DNA of 44,588 nt, from NCBI GenBank assembly GCA_029856685.1, contig JAHKKZ010000005.1, forward strand, positions 1 through 44,588. Direction: 5' to 3'. Below, one piece after another: positions 19,485 through 28,760 of the stretch. The stretch comes from Candidatus Njordarchaeota archaeon. GTDB taxonomy: Archaea > Asgardarchaeota > Njordarchaeia > Njordarchaeales > Panguiarchaeaceae. The position numbers and the translations under genes are program-made. Each line of letters starts with the position of its first letter. Position 1 is the stretch's first letter. Below the pieces are notes generated by a model that did not search any database, had not been told where the DNA came from, and was given only the letters and a program-made list of their open reading frames with translations.

Positions 19485-20669
19485 GTGGGTGGTAATCTAT
19501 TATTCGTTAACATCGGGGTAGATGCCGTAACTCTCCTTAGTACTGATGAGTCTAGGATTTATTTTTTCTCAACCAATATTGGTTATGACATAAGAGAAAG
19601 AATCAATAATAATAAAATAATAATCGTTAACGATAGCTATATTGAACTCCCCTATATCCTCGATGCGACACCTAGTGTTTTTGGAAGAACATTCAGTGAT
19701 TTTGAGTCATACTTGCAATTTCTAGCTAAGAACATAGGCTCGAAAATCAAATCCAGAAAAGTAGTGGTCTGGTTTTCTGGTGGAAAGGATTCAACCGCAA
19801 GTCTTATAGTGCTCTTAGGGCTTCAGAGATACGTGGATTTCCACCTAGAAGCATATTATATGCATGTCCCACTTCTAGATGGGGAAAGAAATTTACGATT
19901 CGTAGACGTGATCTCAAGAAGACTTAATATTGAGATCTCCATAGAATCTATAGGACGACATAAGATGAAGGATTTTTTAGAGTACTTTGGTATACCCTAT
20001 AGAGGCTTCCGATGGTGTACATACCATTCTAAGATAAAACCCATGAGAAAAATAAAAAGAATTCGAAGTTTCGATTATGAGGTAAGCTCAGAGAGAATTT
20101 TTGAGAGCTACAAACGTTTTAGCTCATTATTGGAGTATGCAAGAAGAAAAATGTTTATATCAGGGAAGCAGCTAAAACCAACATATCTATTCACAATCAT
20201 GGATGTTGTGGATATCGTGAAGAAACGCAATGTTGTGCATCCAGATTATTTGGCTGGATGCTCAAGAGTCTCATGTTCGATATGCCCATATAGAACCATT
20301 TTTGAGCTTAAGAAAACAATGGACGATCTCGAAGATCCAGGTCTGATAGATAATGCTCTACGAAAAACATATCTAGCAAGATATAAAGATATGGTAGATT
20401 TCGAAGAGTATATGGTATATGCGCTATGGCGATTCTCACCAAGAATAGCGGATAAAATCCTAGCGCTCAAGAAATTGGTGAGGGAATCGGAACAATGTCT
20501 GAGAAGTGGGGATGTTCATAGGATGATATCATCCATATGGCTATCAAAATTTGAATCCCCAATCATTGAAGTCGACAAGGCTATTAGTCTGATGCAAGAT
20601 GCATACAAAAAGAGGAGATTCGGAATATTAAATTTAGGTTTAGAGCCCAATTTTATGGTGAAGACCTAA
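19485..20669 (+). CDS. PAPS reductase-like PP-loop ATPase with N-terminal extension
   Basis: PP-loop VVVWFSGGKDSTASLIVLL; RWCTYHSKIKPMR; GCSRVSCSICPYR Cys motif. Confidence 0.85.
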   Translation: MGGNLLFVNIGVDAVTLLSTDESRIYFFSTNIGYDIRERINNNKIIIVNDSYIELPYILDATPSVFGRTFSDFESYLQFLAKNIGSKIKSRKVVVWFSGGKDSTASLIVLLGLQRYVDFHLEAYYMHVPLLDGERNLRFVDVISRRLNIEISIESIGRHKMKDFLEYFGIPYRGFRWCTYHSKIKPMRKIKRIRSFDYEVSSERIFESYKRFSSLLEYARRKMFISGKQLKPTYLFTIMDVVDIVKKRNVVHPDYLAGCSRVSCSICPYRTIFELKKTMDDLEDPGLIDNALRKTYLARYKDMVDFEEYMVYALWRFSPRIADKILALKKLVRESEQCLRSGDVHRMISSIWLSKFESPIIEVDKAISLMQDAYKKRRFGILNLGLEPNFMVKT

Positions 20670-20699
20670 AAACCTAGTGGTCTTTGTTGGTGTATTCAG

Positions 20700-21494
20700 A
20701 TGTTCCTGAAGTTGTTAAAGAAGCTACCTACGGAGGATGTCGAGTTTATATTGAAGAACGTGTTAAAATCGAAGTACTCTAAAAAAACAGATATTCATTT
20801 AGTATTGCAACAAAAAATAAACTCCATGAAGGTGAGAAGGTATATTCTTTTCTTCTCTAAACTTAGAGGAATAATTCCACAGAGATTTTGGCTGTTTAAA
20901 AAGCCTAATAGGGCAAGTGTGAGGAATATATTAAGTATATTAGATGCTGTGAATATTGATATTTCTACGATTGTTAGGAAAATAGATGGGGGGGTCTCGA
21001 AAGCTTGGTTTTTCTCAAGCAAAAAGCTATCAAACAATCTGGCTTGGATCAGAGATGGACTCATATTGAGATATGGAAATAGGGAAAAATCGTATACACT
21101 GCTGTTTACCACCAACAACCTAAATGGTCGCACAACTGATGAGCTCATACAGGCCGGCTTTTCACTCCAAAAATTCCCACCATATATCATGAGGAAACTC
21201 CTCTCAGAAAAACTCAGATTCACTCGTCTCGTATTTCTCACACGAAGTGATGTCATGGGAGTTTCTGGTATAGAAAGAATAATATTGGAGGGTGATAATG
21301 TTGTTGAGGGCTTCTACGAATTTACAAAGAGACAGGATAGGCTTAGGGAAATAACACTTCTTATGGGGCCTGTCATAGAGATTGAGATAGACACAGGCGT
21401 GAGCATTTCAAATAGTGGTGATATAGAGGTGTTCTCTCTGAATTCCCTATTTAGAATTCTTCCAACTCTCAGAAGAGTCATTGATATCCAATGA
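20700..21494 (+). CDS. Hypothetical protein in same-strand cluster with the PP-loop ATPase
   Basis: 264-aa ORF 30 bp downstream of the PP-loop gene; no family recognised. Confidence 0.6.
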   Translation: MFLKLLKKLPTEDVEFILKNVLKSKYSKKTDIHLVLQQKINSMKVRRYILFFSKLRGIIPQRFWLFKKPNRASVRNILSILDAVNIDISTIVRKIDGGVSKAWFFSSKKLSNNLAWIRDGLILRYGNREKSYTLLFTTNNLNGRTTDELIQAGFSLQKFPPYIMRKLLSEKLRFTRLVFLTRSDVMGVSGIERIILEGDNVVEGFYEFTKRQDRLREITLLMGPVIEIEIDTGVSISNSGDIEVFSLNSLFRILPTLRRVIDIQ

Positions 21495-21539
21495 AGTGTT
21501 AGCTTAACTAGATGGTATATAGTTGTAAGTATTTCTATA

Positions 21540-22898
21540 ATGATTTTTTTAATTCTTAGAATGGTGAGCTCTATGAACACGCCTAATCAACTTACTTCGG
21601 AGATACATGAATATGGATTTCGTTTTGCTGCATGGACACACCTCATCCCAGAAAGCGAAATTAGGAGGCTTCTCAGATATAAGGTTAAATATTATTTCGC
21701 TGGCGGAAAACCTGGTGTTTTACCTTTAGAGGCTTGGACCCAGATACTTAAAGATGTTGGCGAGGAATTATATAGGCTTATTAGAGAGGGCAAAAAGAGG
21801 GACGTCCTAGAAATATTTAACTATGAGAAAACGGCAGGATTCGACCCGCTTAGAAAGGTTCTTGCAGATAGGCTTGAGAAAGACGGCGTTCCTATGCCTA
21901 AAGATGAGAAGGAACGCATAAATTCTGTAACAATAGTTACGGGTAGTCAGCAGGCTCTCTTCACAATAACCAATATACTGATAGATCCAGGAGATATTGT
22001 AATAACACCCGCTCCGGTATATCTGGGTATGCTTGGCCCACTTGGTATGCACCAAGCAAATATAATCACTGTGCCAACAGACGAACATGGCATAATACCA
22101 GAGTTTGTTGAGAAGGCAATAGGTAAGGCTATCGAGAAATTCAGGCGTATTCCAGATTTCATATACGTTATTTCTGATGCTGATAATCCGAAGGGAACGA
22201 CATTACCTGTGAAGAGGAGGAAGCAACTGTATGAGATTGCCGTGAAATATAAGATTCTTATTGTTGAGGATGCTGCATATAGAGACATATATTTTGGTGG
22301 TGAAAAACTCCCACCAATAAAGTCTTTTGACAAAAACAATGAATATGTAGCTTACCTCAGAACTACTAGTAAGGAAGCTGCTGTGCTGAGAGTAGGTTAC
22401 TGTGTTCTGCCTAGACCTATTGTCGATGAATTTATCAAATCTAAGGGTTATCAAGACCTATGTACATCGGTGATAAGTCAAGTTCTTCTTAAAGAGTACT
22501 ATGAAAAATGGATCGATAAGGTGCTTCCAAAAGCCGTGGAGGAATACAAGAGAAGATGTAAAACTATGATTGAGAGCGTAAATCAGTATTTTCCACCGGG
22601 ATTCCACACTAAGCCTCAAGGAGGTTTCTTTGTCTGGTATGAGAGCGATAAGAGAGGCTTCAATGCGTCAAGCTTTCTCGAAAACGTGGCCCTCAAAAAT
22701 AATGTTAACTATGTGCCAGGAGCAGCGTTCTATCCGGTTGAATCTCTCGGATACTACTATAATCCAGATAACAATGAGATTGAGCGGATAAAGTTCCCCC
22801 TAAATACAATGAGGCTCTCATACTCACTTCTTCCTCCAGAAGATATAAGTGAGGGAATAAAACTTCTTGGTAAGCTACTCAACGAACATTTGAAGTAG
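21540..22898 (+). CDS. PLP-dependent class I/II aminotransferase (2-aminoadipate/MocR-type aminotransferase-like)
   Basis: TGSQQALFTITNILIDPGDIVITPAPVYLGML, ILIVEDAAYRDIYFGGE, LRTTSKEAAVLRVGYCVLPR (Lys region), PQGGFFVWYE. Confidence 0.9.
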   Translation: MIFLILRMVSSMNTPNQLTSEIHEYGFRFAAWTHLIPESEIRRLLRYKVKYYFAGGKPGVLPLEAWTQILKDVGEELYRLIREGKKRDVLEIFNYEKTAGFDPLRKVLADRLEKDGVPMPKDEKERINSVTIVTGSQQALFTITNILIDPGDIVITPAPVYLGMLGPLGMHQANIITVPTDEHGIIPEFVEKAIGKAIEKFRRIPDFIYVISDADNPKGTTLPVKRRKQLYEIAVKYKILIVEDAAYRDIYFGGEKLPPIKSFDKNNEYVAYLRTTSKEAAVLRVGYCVLPRPIVDEFIKSKGYQDLCTSVISQVLLKEYYEKWIDKVLPKAVEEYKRRCKTMIESVNQYFPPGFHTKPQGGFFVWYESDKRGFNASSFLENVALKNNVNYVPGAAFYPVESLGYYYNPDNNEIERIKFPLNTMRLSYSLLPPEDISEGIKLLGKLLNEHLK

Positions 22899-22994
22899 TT
22901 CTGAAAAATCGATATTGCTTTTTTATTTCTTCTTTTTGGGTTAATTTTATGAAGCAAGGAGCCCTCAGGAGCTTTTTTATAAATTGTCAAGCTA

Positions 22995-23006
22995 CTTTTA
23001 AATATT
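22995..23006 (+). promoter_or_regulatory. TATA box for the tfb gene, compatible with a leaderless transcript
   Basis: CTTTTAAATATT about 15-26 bp 5' of the ATG at 23021. Confidence 0.5.
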
Positions 23007-23020
23007 GAGAGGCTTTTTAA

Positions 23021-23863
23021 ATGACCAGCAACAAGAAATTGGTATGTCCGAATTGCGGGTCTACAAACATACTGTATGACGACGAAAAAGACATGTTATA
23101 TTGCGCTAACTGTGGTACCGTGATTGAGGAAGATATCACTATAGATGCAGAGCCCGTATATCAACAAGAGTATGGAGAATCCATACATAAGCCAATAGGA
23201 TTTCTTGATCAGCTAACCGAAGACAGAAACAAAAAACTTATGGAGACGTTTCTATCCGAAGTCGACCTGATAATAAGAAAGCTTAGCTTACCACGACAAG
23301 TACGTAGGCTTGCTGGAGAATATTTCCTCAAACTAATAAAAATTGGAAGAAAAATACCCTCCAATAAAGTTAGACACTATGCAGCTGCCCTGACATATTT
23401 GGCTGCGAAGAAGTTGGGAATACCTATATCATATAGGACCCTTTTGAAGAAACTGAATCTAAGTTCTGAGAAGGTATCTAGGGTAATACAGCATGCGCGT
23501 AATATAATAAAGATAGATCTCAAAGCAATGGACATATGGACCTATCTCCATTATGTATTAGAGAGATTGAATGTCAAAAATTCTGATTTCGGAAACGAGA
23601 TAATGAATTTGATCAGAGAAGCCCAAAAACAGAACCTTATAACAGGAAAGGATATGCGGGGGGTGGTGGGTGGGGCTATATATGTCGTGGCAAAAGCATT
23701 TGGAATAAAGATAACTCAGAGACAAATCGCAGAAGTGTGTGGGATAACCGAAATAACCATAAGAAATAGGTTTCTGGAATTAGCTCCAATCTATCGACAA
23801 TTAACTGGGAGAGAGGTTAGTTTGAGGAAACGGAAGAAGCGGCGACCCAAAGTGAGGTTTTAA
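23021..23863 (+). CDS. tfb: Transcription initiation factor IIB
   Basis: N-terminal zinc ribbon CPNCGSTNILYDDEKDMLYCANCGTVIEE; two cyclin-like repeats; C-terminal GITEITIRNRFLEL helix-turn-helix. Confidence 0.95.
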   Translation: MTSNKKLVCPNCGSTNILYDDEKDMLYCANCGTVIEEDITIDAEPVYQQEYGESIHKPIGFLDQLTEDRNKKLMETFLSEVDLIIRKLSLPRQVRRLAGEYFLKLIKIGRKIPSNKVRHYAAALTYLAAKKLGIPISYRTLLKKLNLSSEKVSRVIQHARNIIKIDLKAMDIWTYLHYVLERLNVKNSDFGNEIMNLIREAQKQNLITGKDMRGVVGGAIYVVAKAFGIKITQRQIAEVCGITEITIRNRFLELAPIYRQLTGREVSLRKRKKRRPKVRF

Positions 23864-24399
23864 TGTAAAGTCTTTTCAAAAATATCCTTACGGAATATCC
23901 GACCAAAGGCACATAGGATAGCGTCTCTAAAAGCTCCTGCTCTATCATACTTTTCCAGGGCCATGAATCCTATAGCACCTATCGTATCTCCTATCCTATT
24001 AATTCCAGACAGTTTAATCATAATATCTTCGAGCTCTCGAACCTTTTTCTTACTCACTAACTCCCATACATAATCTGGTAGTTGAACAGATACTGTTGAT
24101 GCTAATCCTATAATATTGCCGTCAGTTACTGCTACCCAACCAGTTACAAATACCCCATATCTATTTTTCTTGAGTCCTCCTTCGAGGCCTAAGGCATAGT
24201 GGGCTTCTGGGACTTTCTTAAGGGCGTTAACAGCTCTATATATTGCTCCCTCAATCATCTCCTCATCCGATAGAGGCTGTATGGGTGCTTTCTCAATTTC
24301 TACGGGGACCACCTTATATTTATCAAACATAAGTTTGCATGCCATCTCAGCAGCCCTAATTTTACTGGGATTTTTCGAGCCTAGTGCTATGATCTTCAA
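23860..24399 (-). CDS. Inosine/xanthosine triphosphatase (YjjX/DUF84 family)
   Basis: IALGSKNPSKIRAAEMACK..., HYALGLEGGLKKNRYGVFVTGWVAV, RAGAFRDAILCAFGRI. Confidence 0.88.
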   Translation of the reverse strand: MKIIALGSKNPSKIRAAEMACKLMFDKYKVVPVEIEKAPIQPLSDEEMIEGAIYRAVNALKKVPEAHYALGLEGGLKKNRYGVFVTGWVAVTDGNIIGLASTVSVQLPDYVWELVSKKKVRELEDIMIKLSGINRIGDTIGAIGFMALEKYDRAGAFRDAILCAFGRIFRKDIFEKTLH

Positions 24400-26099
24400 T
24401 TCTTCTTCACCTCCAATATCTCAGCGGCTCTGACAAGATTTCTTCGTGTGAATTCTTTTTGGTATAATCTATAGGCTGGTGGTCCTGTCTCCTCCCCTAA
24501 GCAAATCCTATATAGGATTGCGTAGATGTTTTTCGGTCTTAGGTTATGTTTTGAGCAGATCTCATTTACATATTTTCGGATAATATCTTGACTAATCTTT
24601 TCTGGAAGTATATCAAGGGTGTTTAGTAAGAGGTCTCTGATCGCGGATTTTTCATCATCAGTAAGGTTGTGAATCACGGATTCGACATTTATTTCTGGGG
24701 GTTTCCACCAATCACGTAAATAGTTTATCGCATAATTTAGTCTTCTCTTAGCGTCCTCAATCTCAAATCTATTTGCATCAGGAGGTAGAGCTCTTAATCT
24801 CCTTAACATTTTAAGTCCCTCCTCAATGTCCTTCATCCACATAGCAGCCTTTAGTGCTAGCTCATAGGGCACTCTTCGTATCCTATGTTTAAACGCTTTA
24901 CTGATATCCCGCTGTGATAAAACATATGCCGTAAGGATTTTTATGTCGTCTGTCCCCAATTTTCCATCTTTGAGCTTGTTAAACAAATATTCTTCGTCTG
25001 AATCAAATCTGCTAACATAAGTGGGTATGTCATAAGGATTGAAATCTATGTGTCGGAGACTATCCCTAGCTATGTCCCCCACATGCCGTCTGAGCAACAT
25101 GTAATTCAAAGCTTCTGGAGGCGCGTACAAAAGCCATTCATGCGCACCTAAACCAACACCAGCTCTCTTAGAAAACTTCCTCGGTTCTTTATTGGGCTCT
25201 ATCCAGTAAAAGAAATCATAGAAGACCGCTATCGGTGGTTCTCTACCAAAGTATTCTCTTAGCAAGGCGCATCCAGTATCATAGCTTGAGCCTGCTGCCA
25301 TTAGATCCTTACCCATGGGTTCGAAATGGACATCAAAGAGAACCCATCTAAGCGGCCAATCTATTCTCCAGGGTGCTTTTCCCTCAGCTTTTCGTATATC
25401 TGCATATCCTTCGTATCTACAAGCCTCACATTTATACTTTATAACGTAGCCATTCTCCAGAACCTCAACTGGTTTGACATGTTCATCTATTCTCCCACAA
25501 TTTGCGCATAGAGGTCTAAATGGTATCCAGTCTGCTTCGTATCTTTTTTTATGTCCTGCTCTTTCATGAACTCTATTAAAAATTTTTCCTATCTTGTTTC
25601 TATCAAGAATTACTCTGCGGAGGAGATTTATGTATTGTGTATTCGTATGTATCTGATGAGCAAAGTATATCTCTGGCCTTAATCCATAAGTGTTAAGGGA
25701 CGTTAATAGTGGTTCAACAAAATGCTCCACATAGTTCTTGTGGCATCCCCAGGGGTCAGGAAGTTGCTCAAGTGGTCGACCAAGATATTTCTCGGCCTTT
25801 CTTTTAAATTCTTCTGGGACAAAGATAGGTGGTTTTCTGAATGGGTCGCGCGAATCTATTGCCAATATGCTTCTAGCTTTATACCCCCAGAGTTCAAGAA
25901 TTTTTCTTACAGCTTCTGTTATGAGTATATCCCCGAAGTTCCCTAGATGCACCTTCCCACTTGGTGTGAATCCAGCCTCTAAGACATAAGTTTTCCTATC
26001 TGGGAATATTTCAAGGATTCTCAACGCTGCCTTTTTAGTAAAATGAGTTTGATCTCTCTTCTTAAGGTATTTGATAGCCCTCTCATGAAGATCCAGCAT
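24396..26099 (-). CDS. lysS: Class I lysyl-tRNA synthetase
   Basis: LEAGFTPSGKVHLGNFGDI (HIGH-like), KFSKRAG (KMSKS-like), zinc-binding C..C segments, class I LysRS layout. Confidence 0.95.
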   Translation of the reverse strand: MLDLHERAIKYLKKRDQTHFTKKAALRILEIFPDRKTYVLEAGFTPSGKVHLGNFGDILITEAVRKILELWGYKARSILAIDSRDPFRKPPIFVPEEFKRKAEKYLGRPLEQLPDPWGCHKNYVEHFVEPLLTSLNTYGLRPEIYFAHQIHTNTQYINLLRRVILDRNKIGKIFNRVHERAGHKKRYEADWIPFRPLCANCGRIDEHVKPVEVLENGYVIKYKCEACRYEGYADIRKAEGKAPWRIDWPLRWVLFDVHFEPMGKDLMAAGSSYDTGCALLREYFGREPPIAVFYDFFYWIEPNKEPRKFSKRAGVGLGAHEWLLYAPPEALNYMLLRRHVGDIARDSLRHIDFNPYDIPTYVSRFDSDEEYLFNKLKDGKLGTDDIKILTAYVLSQRDISKAFKHRIRRVPYELALKAAMWMKDIEEGLKMLRRLRALPPDANRFEIEDAKRRLNYAINYLRDWWKPPEINVESVIHNLTDDEKSAIRDLLLNTLDILPEKISQDIIRKYVNEICSKHNLRPKNIYAILYRICLGEETGPPAYRLYQKEFTRRNLVRAAEILEVKKN

Positions 26100-26105
26100 A
26101 GATAA

Positions 26106-26528
26106 TCAGCCCTCAAAAACATGTATTAGAGCCGTAATAAAGTCGTTATGCTCAATCTCCTCCTTCCTAAGATTCTTTAGAACTTCTAGAAGATTGTTTA
26201 GAATATTAAAAGCATCTTTGCGAGAGGCGCGTATAGTTTCTATAAGTATTAAACGTGGAGGTGTCTCGGTTAGAAGCCCAATAAGAATTAGTGACCTTCC
26301 ATCTTTAAGCACAATCTCCTTTGTGTCTTTAGCTAAGAGCAAAATATCAGCAAGAAAGTCTGGAACCTTTTCAATTTGTCTATAAAGAGTGGATCTCTTA
26401 TTCAAAACAAATTTCAGATACGATCCAATATCTGGGTCATAATCCACAAAACAAATGTTGTATATTCCAGAATTCCTGATTTTCTTAGAGAGGCTTCTCG
26501 AAATACTAAGCTTCATTGGAAAACTCAA
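26106..26528 (-). CDS. Small protein paired with the GTPase gene; longin/roadblock-like topology proposed
   Basis: Predicted pattern YNICFVDYDP/GSYLKFVLN - helix - KEIVLKD/GRSLILIGLLTE/PRLILIETI - helix; 7 bp from lysS, 52 bp from the GTPase gene. Confidence 0.65.
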   Translation of the reverse strand: MSFPMKLSISRSLSKKIRNSGIYNICFVDYDPDIGSYLKFVLNKRSTLYRQIEKVPDFLADILLLAKDTKEIVLKDGRSLILIGLLTETPPRLILIETIRASRKDAFNILNNLLEVLKNLRKEEIEHNDFITALIHVFEG

Positions 26529-26580
26529 GAGAATAACACCTCCGAGTCTGCATTATATTATATTGGTGCAGAGAAGGTAG

Positions 26581-27168
26581 CTAAATGATTGTTCTTCTCT
26601 TCTTAAGGTAGGTCTTAATTAGTATCTCAGCAAGTTTTTGGAAAACCTCCTCAACATTTACATAGTTTATTGCGCTAGCCTCTAGGTACTCCACAAAAAC
26701 ATCGTACTTCTTAGCCAGAAACTCAGCGTATTTTTCTCCAGCAGAAGGGGGAACGCATTGCATCTTGTCGCGTAAATCAATCTTATTGCCAACAATGACT
26801 AAAGGCTTTGCCCCACCTGAATATGTATAGAACTCTTGTATCCAATAGGATAAGCTTCTCAAAGTTTCTGGACGTGAAACATCAAACACGGCGATGCCCG
26901 CTTGTGCACTAACATAATACTGGGGTCGGACGGCTCGCCAGTGAGGCTGCCCAGCTAAGTCCCATATGATATACCTGAAGATCATAGTGCCAAGAGATGG
27001 ATTGCTAAGCTGTATTTCCTTCACAAATATGTCTGCTCCGATAGTCGCCCGATAAGAAGTATCAGCCAGAGCTTTTCCTCTGATAAAAGATTTAATGAGA
27101 GTAGTTTTTCCAACACCACCATCGCCGATGAGGACTATCTTAACGTTTGCTGAGTATCTACTGGACAC
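26581..27168 (-). CDS. Rab/Ras-like small GTPase
   Basis: G1 GDGGVGKTT, G2 YRATIGADI, G3 WDLAGQ, G4 NKID, G5-like EASAIN. Confidence 0.95.
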   Translation of the reverse strand: MSSRYSANVKIVLIGDGGVGKTTLIKSFIRGKALADTSYRATIGADIFVKEIQLSNPSLGTMIFRYIIWDLAGQPHWRAVRPQYYVSAQAGIAVFDVSRPETLRSLSYWIQEFYTYSGGAKPLVIVGNKIDLRDKMQCVPPSAGEKYAEFLAKKYDVFVEYLEASAINYVNVEEVFQKLAEILIKTYLKKRRTII

Positions 27169-27285
27169 AGTTTGGCACCAGAATACTTAATTTGCCTATT
27201 TTTCCGAGAATTACTAGGCATAACTATATTTAGCATATAATCTTTATATAACATAGCGTGTGAGCTTTGTTGAGGCGTCCTCTAA

Positions 27286-28392
27286 ATGAAAATTATAAGG
27301 CTGGAGGCAAAGGCGATTCGTGTTCCTCTCATAGAAGAGTTCAGAACATCTCTCGGAGGCTCGATTCAGCATGAAGGTGTCATAGTCAAGATATACACAG
27401 ATGAGGGTATTGTTGGGATCGGCGAAGCCGCTCCGAGCGCTCGTATAACTGGGGAGACTATCGAAACAATACTGGGAGTTATTTCGAGGTTAAAGAATAT
27501 TATGCTTGGCAGCAACCCTCTAGAATATCGAAGAATAATAGAATCCATAGATGATGCTGTGATAGGGAACCCATCTGCGAAGGCAGCATTAGATATAGCT
27601 ATATTTGATGTTGTTGCTAAGAAATATGGTGTGCCTCTATATAGGTTGCTTGGCGGCTCAGATAACTCATTTGAAACTTCCGTTACTATTGGAATAATGC
27701 CTCAGGAGAAAGCAATATATAAGGCCCAGAAATACGTTGAGCAAGGAATAAGAATACTAAAAATAAAAATTGGCACTAATCCCACTAGAGATGTAGATTT
27801 ACTCAAAAAAATACGCCAAATAATAGGTGATGATGTTAGGATAAGAATAGATGCCAATCAAGGCTATACAGTCAAACAAGCAATACGTGTCTTAAAAGCA
27901 ATCGAGAATCTAGATATCGAATTCTGCGAGCAGCCTGTCCACTGGCGGGATCTAGATGGGATGCGGGAAGTAAGGAGAAATACTGAGATACCAATAATGG
28001 CAGATGAATCTGTACACGGCCCGAGAGATGCTATTGAGATAATAAAGATGGATGCTGCTGACATGATAAACATAAAAATCATGAAAGCAGGGGGGATTCT
28101 GAATTCCCTAAAAATAGCTGATATTTGCGACTCATATGGTATGAAGTGCCAGATTGGATGTATGAGTGAAACTCAGATATCAATAGCAGCAGGAGTAAGT
28201 GTCGCTATAGCTGCTCGATCCATAGAATTTTCTGACTTGGACGGATACATACTGCTCAAGGAAAACATAGCATCTGGCATAAAATTTGATGGTGTAAGGA
28301 ATATTCTGCCTGATAAGCCAGGATTGGGTGTGGAAATAAAGGAGGATATTCTAAGAAAATATGTTGTAGCATCGGTCAGATTCGAGGAATAA
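27286..28392 (+). CDS. Enolase-superfamily mandelate racemase/muconate lactonizing enzyme (dipeptide epimerase-like)
   Basis: KAALDIAIFDVVAKKYGVPLYRLLGG, LKIKIG, RIDANQGY, EQPVHWRDLDGMREVRRNTEIPIMADESV, NIKIMKAGGI. Confidence 0.9.
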   Translation: MKIIRLEAKAIRVPLIEEFRTSLGGSIQHEGVIVKIYTDEGIVGIGEAAPSARITGETIETILGVISRLKNIMLGSNPLEYRRIIESIDDAVIGNPSAKAALDIAIFDVVAKKYGVPLYRLLGGSDNSFETSVTIGIMPQEKAIYKAQKYVEQGIRILKIKIGTNPTRDVDLLKKIRQIIGDDVRIRIDANQGYTVKQAIRVLKAIENLDIEFCEQPVHWRDLDGMREVRRNTEIPIMADESVHGPRDAIEIIKMDAADMINIKIMKAGGILNSLKIADICDSYGMKCQIGCMSETQISIAAGVSVAIAARSIEFSDLDGYILLKENIASGIKFDGVRNILPDKPGLGVEIKEDILRKYVVASVRFEE

Positions 28393-28394
28393 AG

Positions 28395-28634
28395 ATGGCC
28401 GAAGTGGACATACTCAGCATGGCTAAGGAAACTCTGCGGAAAATTAGCGATCTTATAGAAGCTGGGAACTCATGGGAGGCATTAATCTTAATAAATCGAT
28501 GTGTCAGAAAGCTTGATAAATTTATACAGGGTGCTAGTGGCCCCGAAAAACTTGAAGCATTAGTTTTGATGAGAAAGCTTGGTAGGATCCAAATAGAACT
28601 CGAAGGCTTCGCCGAAAAAAATGATGTAGATTAG
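28395..28634 (+). CDS. Small helical hypothetical protein, coupled to the epimerase gene
   Basis: 79-aa ORF starting 3 bp after the upstream stop. Confidence 0.6.
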   Translation: MAEVDILSMAKETLRKISDLIEAGNSWEALILINRCVRKLDKFIQGASGPEKLEALVLMRKLGRIQIELEGFAEKNDVD

Positions 28635-28760
28635 CCAAGTATAGGCTTGAAAAATACCGTAGAAAGACTACGGATTATATCCGAAAAATGAATGCGATCT
28701 TGGAAGGGAGTATGAAAGTTTGGCTCCTACACTTCCAATGTAGGAAGTCAATAAGCATTG

